Source of the DNA: Cypionkella sp. | GTDB taxonomy: Bacteria; Pseudomonadota; Alphaproteobacteria; Rhodobacterales; Rhodobacteraceae | Direction: 5' to 3' | Length of the DNA stretch: 64,000 nucleotides | NCBI RefSeq assembly: GCF_030652235.1 | Contig: NZ_JAUSBA010000024.1 | Location: forward strand, 1-64,000 | Shown here: piece after piece, positions 19,738 through 28,830 of the stretch | Position numbering within the stretch: the first letter of the stretch is position 1 | How the letters are laid out: every line of letters begins with the position of its first letter | Program-made: the position numbers and the translations under genes | The notes under the pieces: generated by a model | Told to the model about the DNA's origin: nothing | What the model saw: only the letters and a program-made list of their open reading frames with translations | Database searches by the model: none

Positions 19738-19767
19738 AAAACGCGCGAAGGCAACTTCGCGCGTTTT
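19738..19767 (+). terminator. rho-independent terminator after ftsK
   Basis: A perfect 13-bp stem AAAACGCGCGAAG / CTTCGCGCGTTTT with a 4-nt loop. T and A runs on both sides make it usable from either direction. Confidence 0.85.
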
Positions 19768-19834
19768 GCCATTTCACATTGGCCAAAATACTACCGACGA
19801 AGACTTCGATACAGCAGCCCGAAAGCCAGCGTAG

Positions 19835-19853
19835 GGTGGGGTTTCACCCCACC
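19835..19853. repeat. REP-like palindrome GGTGGGGT-ttc-ACCCCACC
   Basis: An 8-bp perfect inverted repeat around a 3-nt loop, preceded by GTAG, in a 240-nt gap between convergent genes. Short intergenic palindromes beginning GTAGGGTGGG are a common REP-like class in Proteobacteria; an imperfect relative is at 213-230. Confidence 0.5.
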
Positions 19854-19916
19854 ATCACAAACAAATTCTTAAAAATACCTTAACGCGTCAAGATCATCTT
19901 ATTGAAATAAAACAAT

Positions 19917-19940
19917 AAAAAAAGGTCCCGCGTTGGGACC
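19917..19940 (-). terminator. rho-independent terminator after the hydroxypyruvate isomerase gene
   Basis: On the minus strand a 6-bp stem GGTCCC / GGGACC with a 5-nt loop is followed by seven T. It lies 6 nt past the stop codon of the gene ending at 19947. Confidence 0.85.
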
Positions 19941-19946
19941 ACAGCC

Positions 19947-20723
19947 TCAAACCCCGATCAACCGCGATCGCGCCTTCAAAGCCCCCAGCCAAGCCAGCCC
20001 ATGCACGGTAGCGCGCGAAGGCCGATACTCCGCCGCGACCCAGCCCGCATATCCGCTCTCATCCAAGGCCGTGCACAGTCCCGTCAAATCAAACCCGCCG
20101 CCGCCTGGCTCATTCCGCGACGGAAAACCCGCGATCTGCACATGATTGACCCGCGCGCCATGCTTGGCCCAAACCGCCGCCGCATCGCCATGAATCCGCG
20201 CCGCGTGCCACAGATCAAACTGAATCCCAACCTGCGTCAGCCCCAGATCATCCACAATCCGCCCCGCCTGATCGAAGTCGTTCAGGAAATACCCCGGCAT
20301 ATCATCCGGGTTCAAAGGCTCCAGCGTGATCGCCAAATCCGGCGCCTGTCCCGCAGCCCACAACAAGTTCTCCACATAAACCTGCTCCGCCTGCGGCCCC
20401 TTCGCCACCCCGGCCATCACATGCACCCGAGACGCCCCCAGCCGAGATGCCAGTTCTGCCGCCCGCAAAAAGCCCTCGCGGAACCGAGTCTCCTCGCCTG
20501 GCACAGCCGCAAAGCCACGATCCCCCGCCGCCCAATCGCCGGGCGGCGTGTTGATCATCGCTAGTGGAAGGCCCGCCAAAGCAGTCTCCCAGTCCTTCGC
20601 CGGGTAATCATAGGGAAACAGGATTTCCGCGCCATCAAACCCCGCCTGCGCGGCCAAGCCGGGGCGGTCGAGGGGGGAAACCTCGGTAAACAACATCGTC
20701 AGGTTTGCGGCAAATAAAGGCAT
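19947..20723 (-). CDS. hyi: hydroxypyruvate isomerase-like TIM-barrel protein
   Basis: The 258-residue protein has the xylose-isomerase-like barrel: FAANLTMLFTEV at the N-terminus, QAGFDGAEILFPYDYPA, ITLEPLNPDDMPGYFLND with a metal-ligand Glu, VGIQFDLWHAARIHGD, and WVAAEYRP near the end. Hyi interconverts hydroxypyruvate and tartronate semialdehyde in glyoxylate and glycolate metabolism; relatives have other substrates. The start ATG at 20723 overlaps the stop of the upstream DUF1285 gene by 3 nt; extending upstream would run into that gene. Confidence 0.8.
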   Translation of the reverse strand: MPLFAANLTMLFTEVSPLDRPGLAAQAGFDGAEILFPYDYPAKDWETALAGLPLAMINTPPGDWAAGDRGFAAVPGEETRFREGFLRAAELASRLGASRVHVMAGVAKGPQAEQVYVENLLWAAGQAPDLAITLEPLNPDDMPGYFLNDFDQAGRIVDDLGLTQVGIQFDLWHAARIHGDAAAVWAKHGARVNHVQIAGFPSRNEPGGGGFDLTGLCTALDESGYAGWVAAEYRPSRATVHGLAWLGALKARSRLIGV

Positions 20724-21316
20724 CAGCGCAGGTCTAGCGAAGGAATCACCGGAAAGAAACAACCATCTGACCAAAGCCCGAACCAGCGTTCCCCTAAATG
20801 GTCGTGATGCACCCCCAATTCGATCAACCGATAGAAGGATTTGCGGTCAATCAAAGCCTCCAGCCCCGCCCGGATATGCACATAGGGCGAAGGCTCGCCA
20901 CCCTCCCCCAGCACCACCCGGATCGGGTTATCCGCCCCAGCCACCACCTCATCCTCGGTCTTGGTGAAGAACCGCAGACGCTGCGTCTCCCCCGAACCTT
21001 CCGCCTCAAAATCCACCGCCAGCATCGGCGCGTCATCGACCCGGATCCGCACCTTCTCAACCGGAGTGACCAGAAAATACTGATCCCCCTCCCGTCGCAG
21101 AATCGAGGAAAACAGCTTCACCATCGGCATCCGCCCAATCGGCGACCCATCGTGAAACCAATTCCCATCCCGCGCGATCCGCATATCTATGTCGCCACAA
21201 AATGGCGGATGCCACAAATGCACCGGCGGCGGGCCTTTTTTTGCGGCAAGCTGCACAGCAGCCAGCCCCTCGGCCAGCGGTTTCACGATCATTTGTGCAT
21301 CTTCGCTTTTTGGCAT
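20723..21316 (-). CDS. DUF1285 family protein
   Basis: The 197-residue protein resembles the DUF1285 family: PPVHLWHPPFCGDIDMRIAR at residues 30-49, then GNWFHDGSPIGRMPMVKLFS, ILRREGDQYFLVTPVEK, and the end LGERWFGLWSDG. Two small beta domains are expected; the biochemical role is unknown. It is coupled to the isomerase gene downstream and divergent from the moxR gene, so its promoter shares 21317-21376. Confidence 0.85.
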   Translation of the reverse strand: MPKSEDAQMIVKPLAEGLAAVQLAAKKGPPPVHLWHPPFCGDIDMRIARDGNWFHDGSPIGRMPMVKLFSSILRREGDQYFLVTPVEKVRIRVDDAPMLAVDFEAEGSGETQRLRFFTKTEDEVVAGADNPIRVVLGEGGEPSPYVHIRAGLEALIDRKSFYRLIELGVHHDHLGERWFGLWSDGCFFPVIPSLDLR

Positions 21317-21376
21317 TTGTACCCGGCGTCCAGATTAGATCATATGACAGCATATAACCTGTTCCGGAGAATTGTC

Positions 21377-22381
21377 ATGGCCGATCCCACCCAACTCGTC
21401 GCCGAGATCGAAAGCTTAGGCGTGCGGCTGGCGCAGGCGAAGGCCTCGATCAACCAGCGCTTTATCGGGCAAGACAAAGTGGTGGATCAGGTTTTGGCAG
21501 CGATGCTGTGTGGCGGTCACGCGCTGCTGGTCGGTCTGCCGGGTCTCGGCAAGACGCTTTTGGTCGATACCCTCAGCACCGTAATGGGCCTGAAAGGCAA
21601 CCGCATCCAGTTCACGCCAGACCTGATGCCTGCCGATATTCTGGGGTCCGAGGTGCTAGAAACCGCCGCCGATGGCTCTCGCGCCTTCCGTTTCATCGAA
21701 GGCCCGGTGTTTTGCCAGCTTTTGATGGCCGATGAGATTAACCGCGCCTCGCCCCGCACCCAATCGGCCCTGCTGCAAGCCATGCAGGAAAAAGAGGTCA
21801 CCATCGCAGGCCAGCACCGCGCCTTGGGCCGCCCGTTCCATGTTTTGGCGACGCAAAACCCGATCGAGCAGGTAGGCACATATCCTTTGCCCGAAGCGCA
21901 GTTGGACCGCTTCTTGCTGCAAGTCGATGTCGACTACCCCACCCGCGCGCATGAACGTGACATCCTGCTTGCCACCACAGGCGCGACAGAATCGCAAGCG
22001 CATCAAGTGTTTAGCGCCGATGAACTGCTCGCCGCCCAAACCGTTCTGCGCCGGATGCCGGTCGGCGATCAGGTGGTGGAAGCCATCCTTGATCTGGTCC
22101 GCGCCTGCCGTCCGGGCGAACCCGAGGGCCGCGATCTCGCGGGCAGCTTGTCTTGGGGGCCGGGACCGCGTGCTGCCCAAGCCCTAATGCTGACCGTCCG
22201 CGCCCGCGCGCTACTGGATGGCCGCTTGGTGCCCTCCATCGCTGACGTGGCCGCGATGGCAAAGCCGGTGCTGGAACACCGCATGGCTTTGTCCTTCGCT
22301 GCCCGTGCGCGGGGCGAAACTCTGTCGGGCTTGATTGACCGCACCATCACCCGCAGCCTGCGCCTTGAGGCCGCTGCGTGA
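21377..22381 (+). CDS. MoxR-family AAA+ ATPase
   Basis: The 334-residue AAA+ protein shows INQRFIGQDKVVDQVLAAM, Walker A LVGLPGLGKTLLV, Walker B LLMADEINRASPRTQ and sensor segment HVLATQNPIEQVGTYPLPEA. MoxR ATPases act as chaperone-like assembly factors, typically encoded beside a DUF58 protein and vWA or membrane proteins, as here. The ATG at 21377 has GGAGA 6 nt upstream. It begins a four-gene operon in which every junction overlaps by 4 nt. Confidence 0.92.
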   Translation: MADPTQLVAEIESLGVRLAQAKASINQRFIGQDKVVDQVLAAMLCGGHALLVGLPGLGKTLLVDTLSTVMGLKGNRIQFTPDLMPADILGSEVLETAADGSRAFRFIEGPVFCQLLMADEINRASPRTQSALLQAMQEKEVTIAGQHRALGRPFHVLATQNPIEQVGTYPLPEAQLDRFLLQVDVDYPTRAHERDILLATTGATESQAHQVFSADELLAAQTVLRRMPVGDQVVEAILDLVRACRPGEPEGRDLAGSLSWGPGPRAAQALMLTVRARALLDGRLVPSIADVAAMAKPVLEHRMALSFAARARGETLSGLIDRTITRSLRLEAAA

Positions 22382-23244
22382 GCATTTCCGCCGATCTGCG
22401 TGCGCGGGCCGAAACGCTCGGTCAATCCCTGCCAGCGCTTTTGGCAGAGGCCGAACATTTGGCCGCAACGCTGATGCTGGGCGAACATGGCCGCCGCCGC
22501 GCCGGCCAAGGTGACGAATTCTGGCAATATCGACCCGCGCATCAGGGCGATGCCGCACGTTCGATTGACTGGCGCAGATCGGCAAAATCAGACGCGCATT
22601 TCGTCCGCGAACGCGAATGGCAAGCCGCGCAATCGGTGACGCTTTGGGTAGATGCCGCGCGCTCGATGGCGTTTTCGGGCGACAAAGACCGCGCGCCGAA
22701 ACTTGACCGCGCCCGTCTGCTGGCCTTGGCACTTTCCGTCCTGCTGCTGCGCGGGGGCGAGCGTGTTGGCCTGTCTGGCACTGCCCCAAAACCGGGCCGA
22801 GCGCAGATCATGGCCTTGGTCGAAGGTTTGTCTTCGGATAACCCCGACGACTACGGCACCGCCGATGTCGCTGGCATGGTCAGCCATGGCCGCGCGGTGT
22901 TTCTGTCAGACTTCCTCGGGCAGATCGACCCGCTGGAAACCGCGCTGACCCTTGCAGCAGATCGTGGCGTGCGCGGCGTGTTGCTTCAAGTGCTTGATCC
23001 GGCAGAGGAAGATTTCCCCTACCAAGGCCGCACTGTGTTCGAATCCATGCAAGGCAGCCTCCGTCACGAAACCCAATCCGCAGGCGATCTGCGCACCCGC
23101 TACCTTGATCGCCTCGCCGAGCGCAAAGCCCGCTTGGCAACCCTCGCCCGCGCGATGGGCTGGCATTATCATTGCCACCACACCGGACAATCGGCGCAAA
23201 CGGCGCTGCTTTGGGCCTATAGCGCGCTGGAGGGCGGCCGGTGA
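22378..23244 (+). CDS. DUF58 domain protein
   Basis: The 288-residue protein starts with GTG inside the moxR stop (GTGA). It shows the DUF58 core FWQYRPAHQGDAARSIDWRR with the following SDAHFVREREWQA, and a vWA-like fold after it (TLWVDAARSMAFSG). DUF58 proteins work with MoxR ATPases, probably as adaptors. No membrane segment is evident. Its stop overlaps the next start by 4 nt. Confidence 0.9.
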   Translation: MSISADLRARAETLGQSLPALLAEAEHLAATLMLGEHGRRRAGQGDEFWQYRPAHQGDAARSIDWRRSAKSDAHFVREREWQAAQSVTLWVDAARSMAFSGDKDRAPKLDRARLLALALSVLLLRGGERVGLSGTAPKPGRAQIMALVEGLSSDNPDDYGTADVAGMVSHGRAVFLSDFLGQIDPLETALTLAADRGVRGVLLQVLDPAEEDFPYQGRTVFESMQGSLRHETQSAGDLRTRYLDRLAERKARLATLARAMGWHYHCHHTGQSAQTALLWAYSALEGGR

Positions 23245-25991
23245 GTGCGCTGGCTTTCACCACGCCGTGGCTGCTCTGGGGCCTGATCGCTTTACCGATC
23301 CTGTGGCTCTTGCTGCGCGCCATTCCTCCGGCGCCGATCCGCCGCCGCTTTCCGGCGGTGGCTCTGCTTCTTGGCCTCGCCGACGAAGACCGCCAAGCCG
23401 ACAAAACCCCGTGGTGGCTGCTGCTTCTGCGTGCCTTGGCCGTTGCCGCTGCGATCATCGGCTTTGCGGGGCCGATTCTGAACCCCGAAAACCGCGCGTC
23501 GGGGTCCGGGCCTTTGCTGATCGTGCTGGATGGCGGCTGGGCCGACGCGCGCGACTGGACGGGTCGCTTGGATAAGGCCAGCACTTTGCTCACCGACGCG
23601 GGGCGGGCAGGTCGCACTGTCGCGGTGATCCGCCTGACAGACCTGCCGCAGCCGGTGGAATTCCAAAATGCCGACGCTTGGGCAAGCCGTCTGGCCGCGA
23701 TGGAGCCGCAACCCTTCGCCCCGCAAGGTTACGCCGATTGGGCGAAAATCCTGACGGCGGACAATTTTGACAGCTACTGGCTTTCCGACGGCCTAGACCA
23801 TCCGGGCCGCGATGCGCTGCTCAAAACCCTGCAATCCAAAGGCAGCCTCACCGCATTCCTCTCCCCCCGCCCGGTGTTCGCTCTGCGCCCCGCCGCATTT
23901 GAGGATGGCAAAATCATCCTCACCGCCGCCCGCCTGCCGGGTGATCCGGCAGACCTTGACGTGATCGCGCGCGGCCCCGACCCTTCCGGCATCGACCGCG
24001 AACTCGCCCGCGCACCGCTGCATTTCGACGCGAATGCACCCGAGGCCAAAGCCACACTCGACCTGCCGCCCGAACTGCGCAACCGCGTTAACCGTTTTGA
24101 ACTCTTGGGCCAACGCAGCGCAGGGTCGGTCAGCCTCAGCGATGACAGCCTGAAACGCCGCAAAATCTCGGTGATCGGCGGCACGACTGACCGCGAGGGC
24201 CTACCGCTGCTGCAACCCACCTACTACCTGCGCCAAGCCCTCACCCCCGTCGCCGATCTGGTGGAAGGCGGCCTGTCAGACGTAATCCCGGCCAACCCCG
24301 ATGTGATCATCCTTGCCGATGTCGCCAAGCTGACCCCGGTGGAAGCCGATTCTCTGCTGGAGTGGATCAACAAAGGCGGCCTGCTGCTGCGCTTTGCTGG
24401 CCCCCGCCTTGCCGCCTCGGAACTCTCCCGCGTTGAAGAAGACCCGCTCATGCCCGTGCGGCTGCGCGAGGGTGGCAGGTCAGTAGGGGGAGCAATGAGC
24501 TGGGGCGAGCCGAAAACCTTGGCACCTTTCCCCGAAGATTCGCCCTTTCATGGCTTGGCCATCCCCGAGGATGTGACCGTCAGTCAGCAGGTTTTGGCTC
24601 AACCCGATCCAGACCTCGCCAGCCGCACCATTGCTGCGCTGGCCGATGGCACTCCCTTGGTGACGCGCAAAGAAATCGGCGCGGGGCAAGTGGTGCTGGT
24701 GCATGTCACCGCCAATGCCGAATGGTCCAGCCTGCCGCTGTCGGGTCTGTTCGTGCAGATACTGGAACGCCTCGCGGTGTCCACCAAACCCGCGCAGCCT
24801 AACGCACAGGATCTCGCGGGCCTAACATGGGTGCCGCAAAAGATCATGGATGGCTACGGGGTGGAGCGTGACGCAGGCGAAATCGCAGGCGTCCCCGGCG
24901 AAACTTTGGGCAAAGCCATGGCCTCTGGCCCCGGCCCGAACCTGCCAGCCGGACTTTATGCCAGCACAGATCGTAAAGTGGCGCTGAACGTGATCTCTGC
25001 CAAAACCCAGATCACCGCCGCCACTTGGCCCGCAGGCACCAGCATCGAAGGCATAGAAACCGTGAAAGCCCAAGCGCTGAAGGGCATCCTGCTGACCGCC
25101 GCGATGATCGCGCTGGCTCTGGATGTGCTCGCCGCGCTTTGGGTGTCAGGCCGCATTGGTGGCCTTGGCCGCACCGCCACGATCCTCCTCGCCCTGATGC
25201 TGCCCCACGACGCCCGCGCCCAAACCCCCGATGACATCAAAGCGATAGAGGCAACCCGTGGCGTCGTTCTTGCCTATGTCCAGACCGGCGATGCGGCGAT
25301 GGATCAGATCTCGGAAGCGGGTCTGCGCGGCCTCAGCGATCAGCTTTGGCTGCGCACCGCTGTTGAGCCCGAAGCCCCGATGAGCATCGATCTAGAGAAA
25401 GACGAACTTGCCTTCTACCCCTTCCTCTATTGGCCGATCACCCCGAACCAACCGATCCCTTCGACCTCTGCCTATGCCAAGCTGAACCGCTTTCTGCGCA
25501 CGGGTGGCATGATCCTGTTTGACACCCGCGATGGCGATATCGCGGGCTATTCGGGCGACACCACGCCGGAAGGTCAAACCCTGCAACTGATCGCCTCTGG
25601 TCTTGATGTTCCGCCTTTAGAACCGATGCCGAAAGACCACGTTTTGACCCGCAGCTTCTATTTGCTGCAAGATTTTCCCGGTCGCTACGCAGGCGGTGCT
25701 GTCTGGGTCGAAGCGTCAGACCCCACAGCCGAGCAGACCGAAGGCATGCCCTTCCGCAACCTGAATGATGGCGTGACGCCAGTGATCATCGGCAGCGCCG
25801 ATTGGGCCTCGGCTTGGGCCACCGACCCTGACGGCGTGCCAATGTTCCCGGTGGGGCGCGGCTATGCGGGCGAGGATCAGCGCGAGATTTCCTACCGCTT
25901 TGGCATCAACGTCATCATGCATGTGCTGACCGGAAATTATAAATCGGATCAGGTGCATGTGCCTGCCCTGCTGGAAAGGCTAGGCGAATGA
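23241..25991 (+). CDS. BatA-N / DUF4159 membrane protein
   Basis: The 916-residue protein starts with GTG inside the DUF58 stop. It has the aerotolerance-type N-terminus (FTTPWLLWGLIALPILWLLL with a second helix at about 57-75), a long periplasmic-type region, a helix at about residues 615-635, and a C-terminal DUF4159 domain recognisable by LAFYPFLYWPITPNQP and LRTGGMILFDTRDGDI. DUF4159 has a glutamine-amidotransferase-like fold without a visible catalytic Cys-His-Glu set. It is probably the membrane client or scaffold of the MoxR system; the function is unknown. Confidence 0.85.
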   Translation: MSALAFTTPWLLWGLIALPILWLLLRAIPPAPIRRRFPAVALLLGLADEDRQADKTPWWLLLLRALAVAAAIIGFAGPILNPENRASGSGPLLIVLDGGWADARDWTGRLDKASTLLTDAGRAGRTVAVIRLTDLPQPVEFQNADAWASRLAAMEPQPFAPQGYADWAKILTADNFDSYWLSDGLDHPGRDALLKTLQSKGSLTAFLSPRPVFALRPAAFEDGKIILTAARLPGDPADLDVIARGPDPSGIDRELARAPLHFDANAPEAKATLDLPPELRNRVNRFELLGQRSAGSVSLSDDSLKRRKISVIGGTTDREGLPLLQPTYYLRQALTPVADLVEGGLSDVIPANPDVIILADVAKLTPVEADSLLEWINKGGLLLRFAGPRLAASELSRVEEDPLMPVRLREGGRSVGGAMSWGEPKTLAPFPEDSPFHGLAIPEDVTVSQQVLAQPDPDLASRTIAALADGTPLVTRKEIGAGQVVLVHVTANAEWSSLPLSGLFVQILERLAVSTKPAQPNAQDLAGLTWVPQKIMDGYGVERDAGEIAGVPGETLGKAMASGPGPNLPAGLYASTDRKVALNVISAKTQITAATWPAGTSIEGIETVKAQALKGILLTAAMIALALDVLAALWVSGRIGGLGRTATILLALMLPHDARAQTPDDIKAIEATRGVVLAYVQTGDAAMDQISEAGLRGLSDQLWLRTAVEPEAPMSIDLEKDELAFYPFLYWPITPNQPIPSTSAYAKLNRFLRTGGMILFDTRDGDIAGYSGDTTPEGQTLQLIASGLDVPPLEPMPKDHVLTRSFYLLQDFPGRYAGGAVWVEASDPTAEQTEGMPFRNLNDGVTPVIIGSADWASAWATDPDGVPMFPVGRGYAGEDQREISYRFGINVIMHVLTGNYKSDQVHVPALLERLGE

Positions 25992-28057
25992 GCCGGACCG
26001 TGGTTTTCGACCCCCTGATAGCATTGCCCGTGATCTGGGCCTTGGCGATCATCGCGGGCCTGCTGGTGGCTTTCGCCTTGTGGAAAGGTCTGCGTGGCTG
26101 GCCGCTGCGTGGCCTTGCGTTCATCGCTTTGGGCGTGGCTTTGGCAAACCCGTCCTTGCAGGAAGAAAACCGCAAGCCCTTGTCGGACATCGTTTTACTG
26201 CTGGTCGATGAAAGCTCCAGCCAAAGCCTGTCCGACCGCAAAGCGCAATCAGAAGCCGCCGTTGCCAAGATCACCGCCGAAGTCGCAGCGCTGGATGGCA
26301 CCGAGCTGCGCCTGATCCGCTTCGGCGATGGCGCAGAGGATGCGGGCACTTTGGCGATGACAGCGCTGTCGCAAGCCATGGCCGAAGAACCCCGCGCCCG
26401 CATTGCTGGCACCATCCTGATCACCGATGGCCAAGTGCATGACCTCAACCTCGCCCCCGCTTTGCCCGCGCCGTTGCAAGTGCTGCTGACAGGCAAGCCG
26501 CAAGATTGGGACCGCCACCTGATCATCAAAGACGCCCCGGCCTTCGCGATCTTGGGCGAAGAATTCACCCTGAAGCTGAAGGTCGAAGACAAGGGCGCAG
26601 TGCCAGCCTCGGCAGGCACAAGCGTGGCCCTGACCATTGGCGTTGATTCAGACGCCCCGATGACATTTCAGATCCCGGTGAATGAGGATATGGAACTGCC
26701 CGTGCGCTTGCCTCATGCGGGGATGAACGTGCTGCAATTCTCGGTCGCCCCGGTCGATGGTGAACTGACCGACCGAAACAACGTAGCCGTGGTGCAAGTC
26801 AACGGTGTGCGGGATCGTTTGCGCGTGCTGCTGGTATCGGGCGAGCCGCACGCAGGCGAACGCGTCTGGCGCAACCTGCTGAAATCTGACCCCTCGGTCG
26901 ATCTCGTGCATTTCACCATCCTGCGCCCGCCCGAAAAGCAGGATGGCGTGCCAGTGGAAGAACTGTCGCTGATCGCCTTCCCCACCCGCGAATTGTTTGT
27001 TGAGAAGATCAACGATTTCGACCTGATCATCTTTGACCGCTACCGGATGCGCGGCATTCTGCCGATGGAATATATTGATAACGTTGTGCAATATGTCAAA
27101 AATGGCGGCACCGTTCTGGTCGCCGCAGGCCCCGAATTTGGGGCGGTTGATAGCCTGTGGCGCTCGCCGCTTGCAGAAATCCTGCCTGTTGAGCCCACCA
27201 GCCAAGTCATCGAAGAAGGTTACAGGCCCAAACTGACAGATCTTGGCCGCCGACATCCCGTCACCGAAGGGCTGGAAGCCCTGTTTCCAAAAGGCTGGGG
27301 TCGCTGGTTCCGTCTGATCGACGTGAACCTGCTGCGTGGCCAAGTGCTGATGTCCGGCCCGCAAGACAAACCCCTGCTGGTGCTGGACCGCGTTGAAAAG
27401 GGCCGTATCGCGGTGCTCGCCTCCGACCAGGCTTGGCTTTGGGGCCGTGGCTATGAAGGCGGCGGGCCGCAGTTGGAACTTTTGCGCCGCCTCGCCCACT
27501 GGATGCTGAAAGAGCCGGAGCTAGAGGAAGAATCCCTCACTGCCACCAACAAAGCCGACCTGCTGACCATCACCCGCCGCACCGTGTCCGAGAAGCCACC
27601 CGGAGATCTGACCATCACCGGGCCGGATGGCAAAATCCAAACCCTGACCCTGCCCGCAGACGGCCCCGGCAAATACAGCACCGAATGGAAAGCCCCGGTC
27701 TTGGGACTCTATCGCTTGCAACAGGGTGACCTCGTCCGCGTCGTCGCGGTCGGCCCTTCGGCCCCGAAGGAATTTGTCGAAACCCTCGCCAACCCAGAAA
27801 TCCTCGCCCCCCTCGTCGCCACCATGCAAGGCGGCATCCTGCCGATCGAGGCTGGCCTGCCCGGTATCCGCACCGTCCGTGAAGGCCGCCCCGCAGCGGG
27901 TCGCGGCTGGATCGGCATCACCCCACGCGGCGCTTTTGTCACCGAGGATTTGCGCATCAGCCCCTTGGTGCCCGGGTGGCTGATGCTGATTTTGGCGGCA
28001 GGATTGGCAGTGGCCGCTTGGCTGGTCGAGGGCCGCTTTAAGCGGCGTCCAGCATAA
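25988..28057 (+). CDS. membrane glutamine-amidotransferase-like/vWA-like protein
   Basis: The 689-residue protein begins with two helices at about residues 12-55, then a vWA-like stretch (IVLLLVDESSSQSLSDRKA) and a GATase1-like region with FDLIIFDRYRMRGILPMEYI and NGGTVLVAAGPEFG. A last helix (GWLMLILAAGLAVAAWLVEG) lies near the C-terminus. It is the standard fourth partner of DUF58/DUF4159 operons and its role is unproven. Its start overlaps the upstream stop by 4 nt, and its last 20 nt overlap the convergent DUF599 gene. Confidence 0.8.
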   Translation: MSRTVVFDPLIALPVIWALAIIAGLLVAFALWKGLRGWPLRGLAFIALGVALANPSLQEENRKPLSDIVLLLVDESSSQSLSDRKAQSEAAVAKITAEVAALDGTELRLIRFGDGAEDAGTLAMTALSQAMAEEPRARIAGTILITDGQVHDLNLAPALPAPLQVLLTGKPQDWDRHLIIKDAPAFAILGEEFTLKLKVEDKGAVPASAGTSVALTIGVDSDAPMTFQIPVNEDMELPVRLPHAGMNVLQFSVAPVDGELTDRNNVAVVQVNGVRDRLRVLLVSGEPHAGERVWRNLLKSDPSVDLVHFTILRPPEKQDGVPVEELSLIAFPTRELFVEKINDFDLIIFDRYRMRGILPMEYIDNVVQYVKNGGTVLVAAGPEFGAVDSLWRSPLAEILPVEPTSQVIEEGYRPKLTDLGRRHPVTEGLEALFPKGWGRWFRLIDVNLLRGQVLMSGPQDKPLLVLDRVEKGRIAVLASDQAWLWGRGYEGGGPQLELLRRLAHWMLKEPELEEESLTATNKADLLTITRRTVSEKPPGDLTITGPDGKIQTLTLPADGPGKYSTEWKAPVLGLYRLQQGDLVRVVAVGPSAPKEFVETLANPEILAPLVATMQGGILPIEAGLPGIRTVREGRPAAGRGWIGITPRGAFVTEDLRISPLVPGWLMLILAAGLAVAAWLVEGRFKRRPA

Positions 28058-28730
28058 CCTTGCGCGATTCCGACGCAAACTCGCGCCGGATCAGCATCGC
28101 CGAGGTCAGCAATGTGGTGGCGATCAACACATAAGGCCCCAGCAACCAGCCCAGACTGCCCAAAGCGAAATAGATCGAGTGCAGGCCGCGGTTAAAGCTT
28201 TTCGCTGCCGTGATGTTCAACTCTGCCGCCTGCTGCGCCCGATGCGGCGCGACCGGCTCGCTGGGATCATTCGGCACCGCCGCCATTATGATCGCACAAT
28301 AGCCAAACAGCCGGTTCGACCAGATAAACTTCAGCACAGCATTGGCCAGAAACATGATCACCAGCAGCACCCGCAGTTGCAACCCGGAGGCATCGGCGGG
28401 CAGGGTCAGATCTTCAGCCAGCCCGACAATCGCTGCCGGATTGCCGATCAGCGCGATGCCGCCACCAATCGCGATCAGCGAAGCGCTGGCAAAAAACGCC
28501 GTGCCTTGCCGCAGGCTGTCAATCATCGAAGCGTCAAAGATCCGTGGCTGCCGGGTCAAGAACTGCCGCATCCATTCGCGCCGATACTCTTTCATCAGCA
28601 CAGTGACCGAGGGGCGGCTGACGGGCGGATGCTCGATCAACCAGCCGATCCCCGCCCAAGCAATTAAAGTCAACGCCACGGCAAGCGCGTCAATGGTGCT
28701 GAATGGGCCGATGCTGATCATGCTCTGCAT
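28038..28730 (-). CDS. DUF599 family membrane protein
   Basis: The 230-residue protein has about four hydrophobic helices (IDALAVALTLIAWAGIGWLI, SASLIAIGGGIALIG, LLVIMFLANAVLKFIWSNR, GWLLGPYVLIATTLLTSAML) and the conserved region FNRGLHSIYFALGSLGWLLG. The function of DUF599 is unknown. It is convergent with the preceding operon, with 20 nt of shared coding sequence, and divergent from glcD. Confidence 0.82.
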   Translation of the reverse strand: MQSMISIGPFSTIDALAVALTLIAWAGIGWLIEHPPVSRPSVTVLMKEYRREWMRQFLTRQPRIFDASMIDSLRQGTAFFASASLIAIGGGIALIGNPAAIVGLAEDLTLPADASGLQLRVLLVIMFLANAVLKFIWSNRLFGYCAIIMAAVPNDPSEPVAPHRAQQAAELNITAAKSFNRGLHSIYFALGSLGWLLGPYVLIATTLLTSAMLIRREFASESRKVMLDAA

Positions 28731-28830
28731 CCGCCAAATCTATGCTTTCACGGCAAATCTGGGAAGGGCCAACAGTATCTTGCCATTTCTAAAAATTGGT
28801 TATATTTTCTGACCACGCAAGGAGTCTGCC

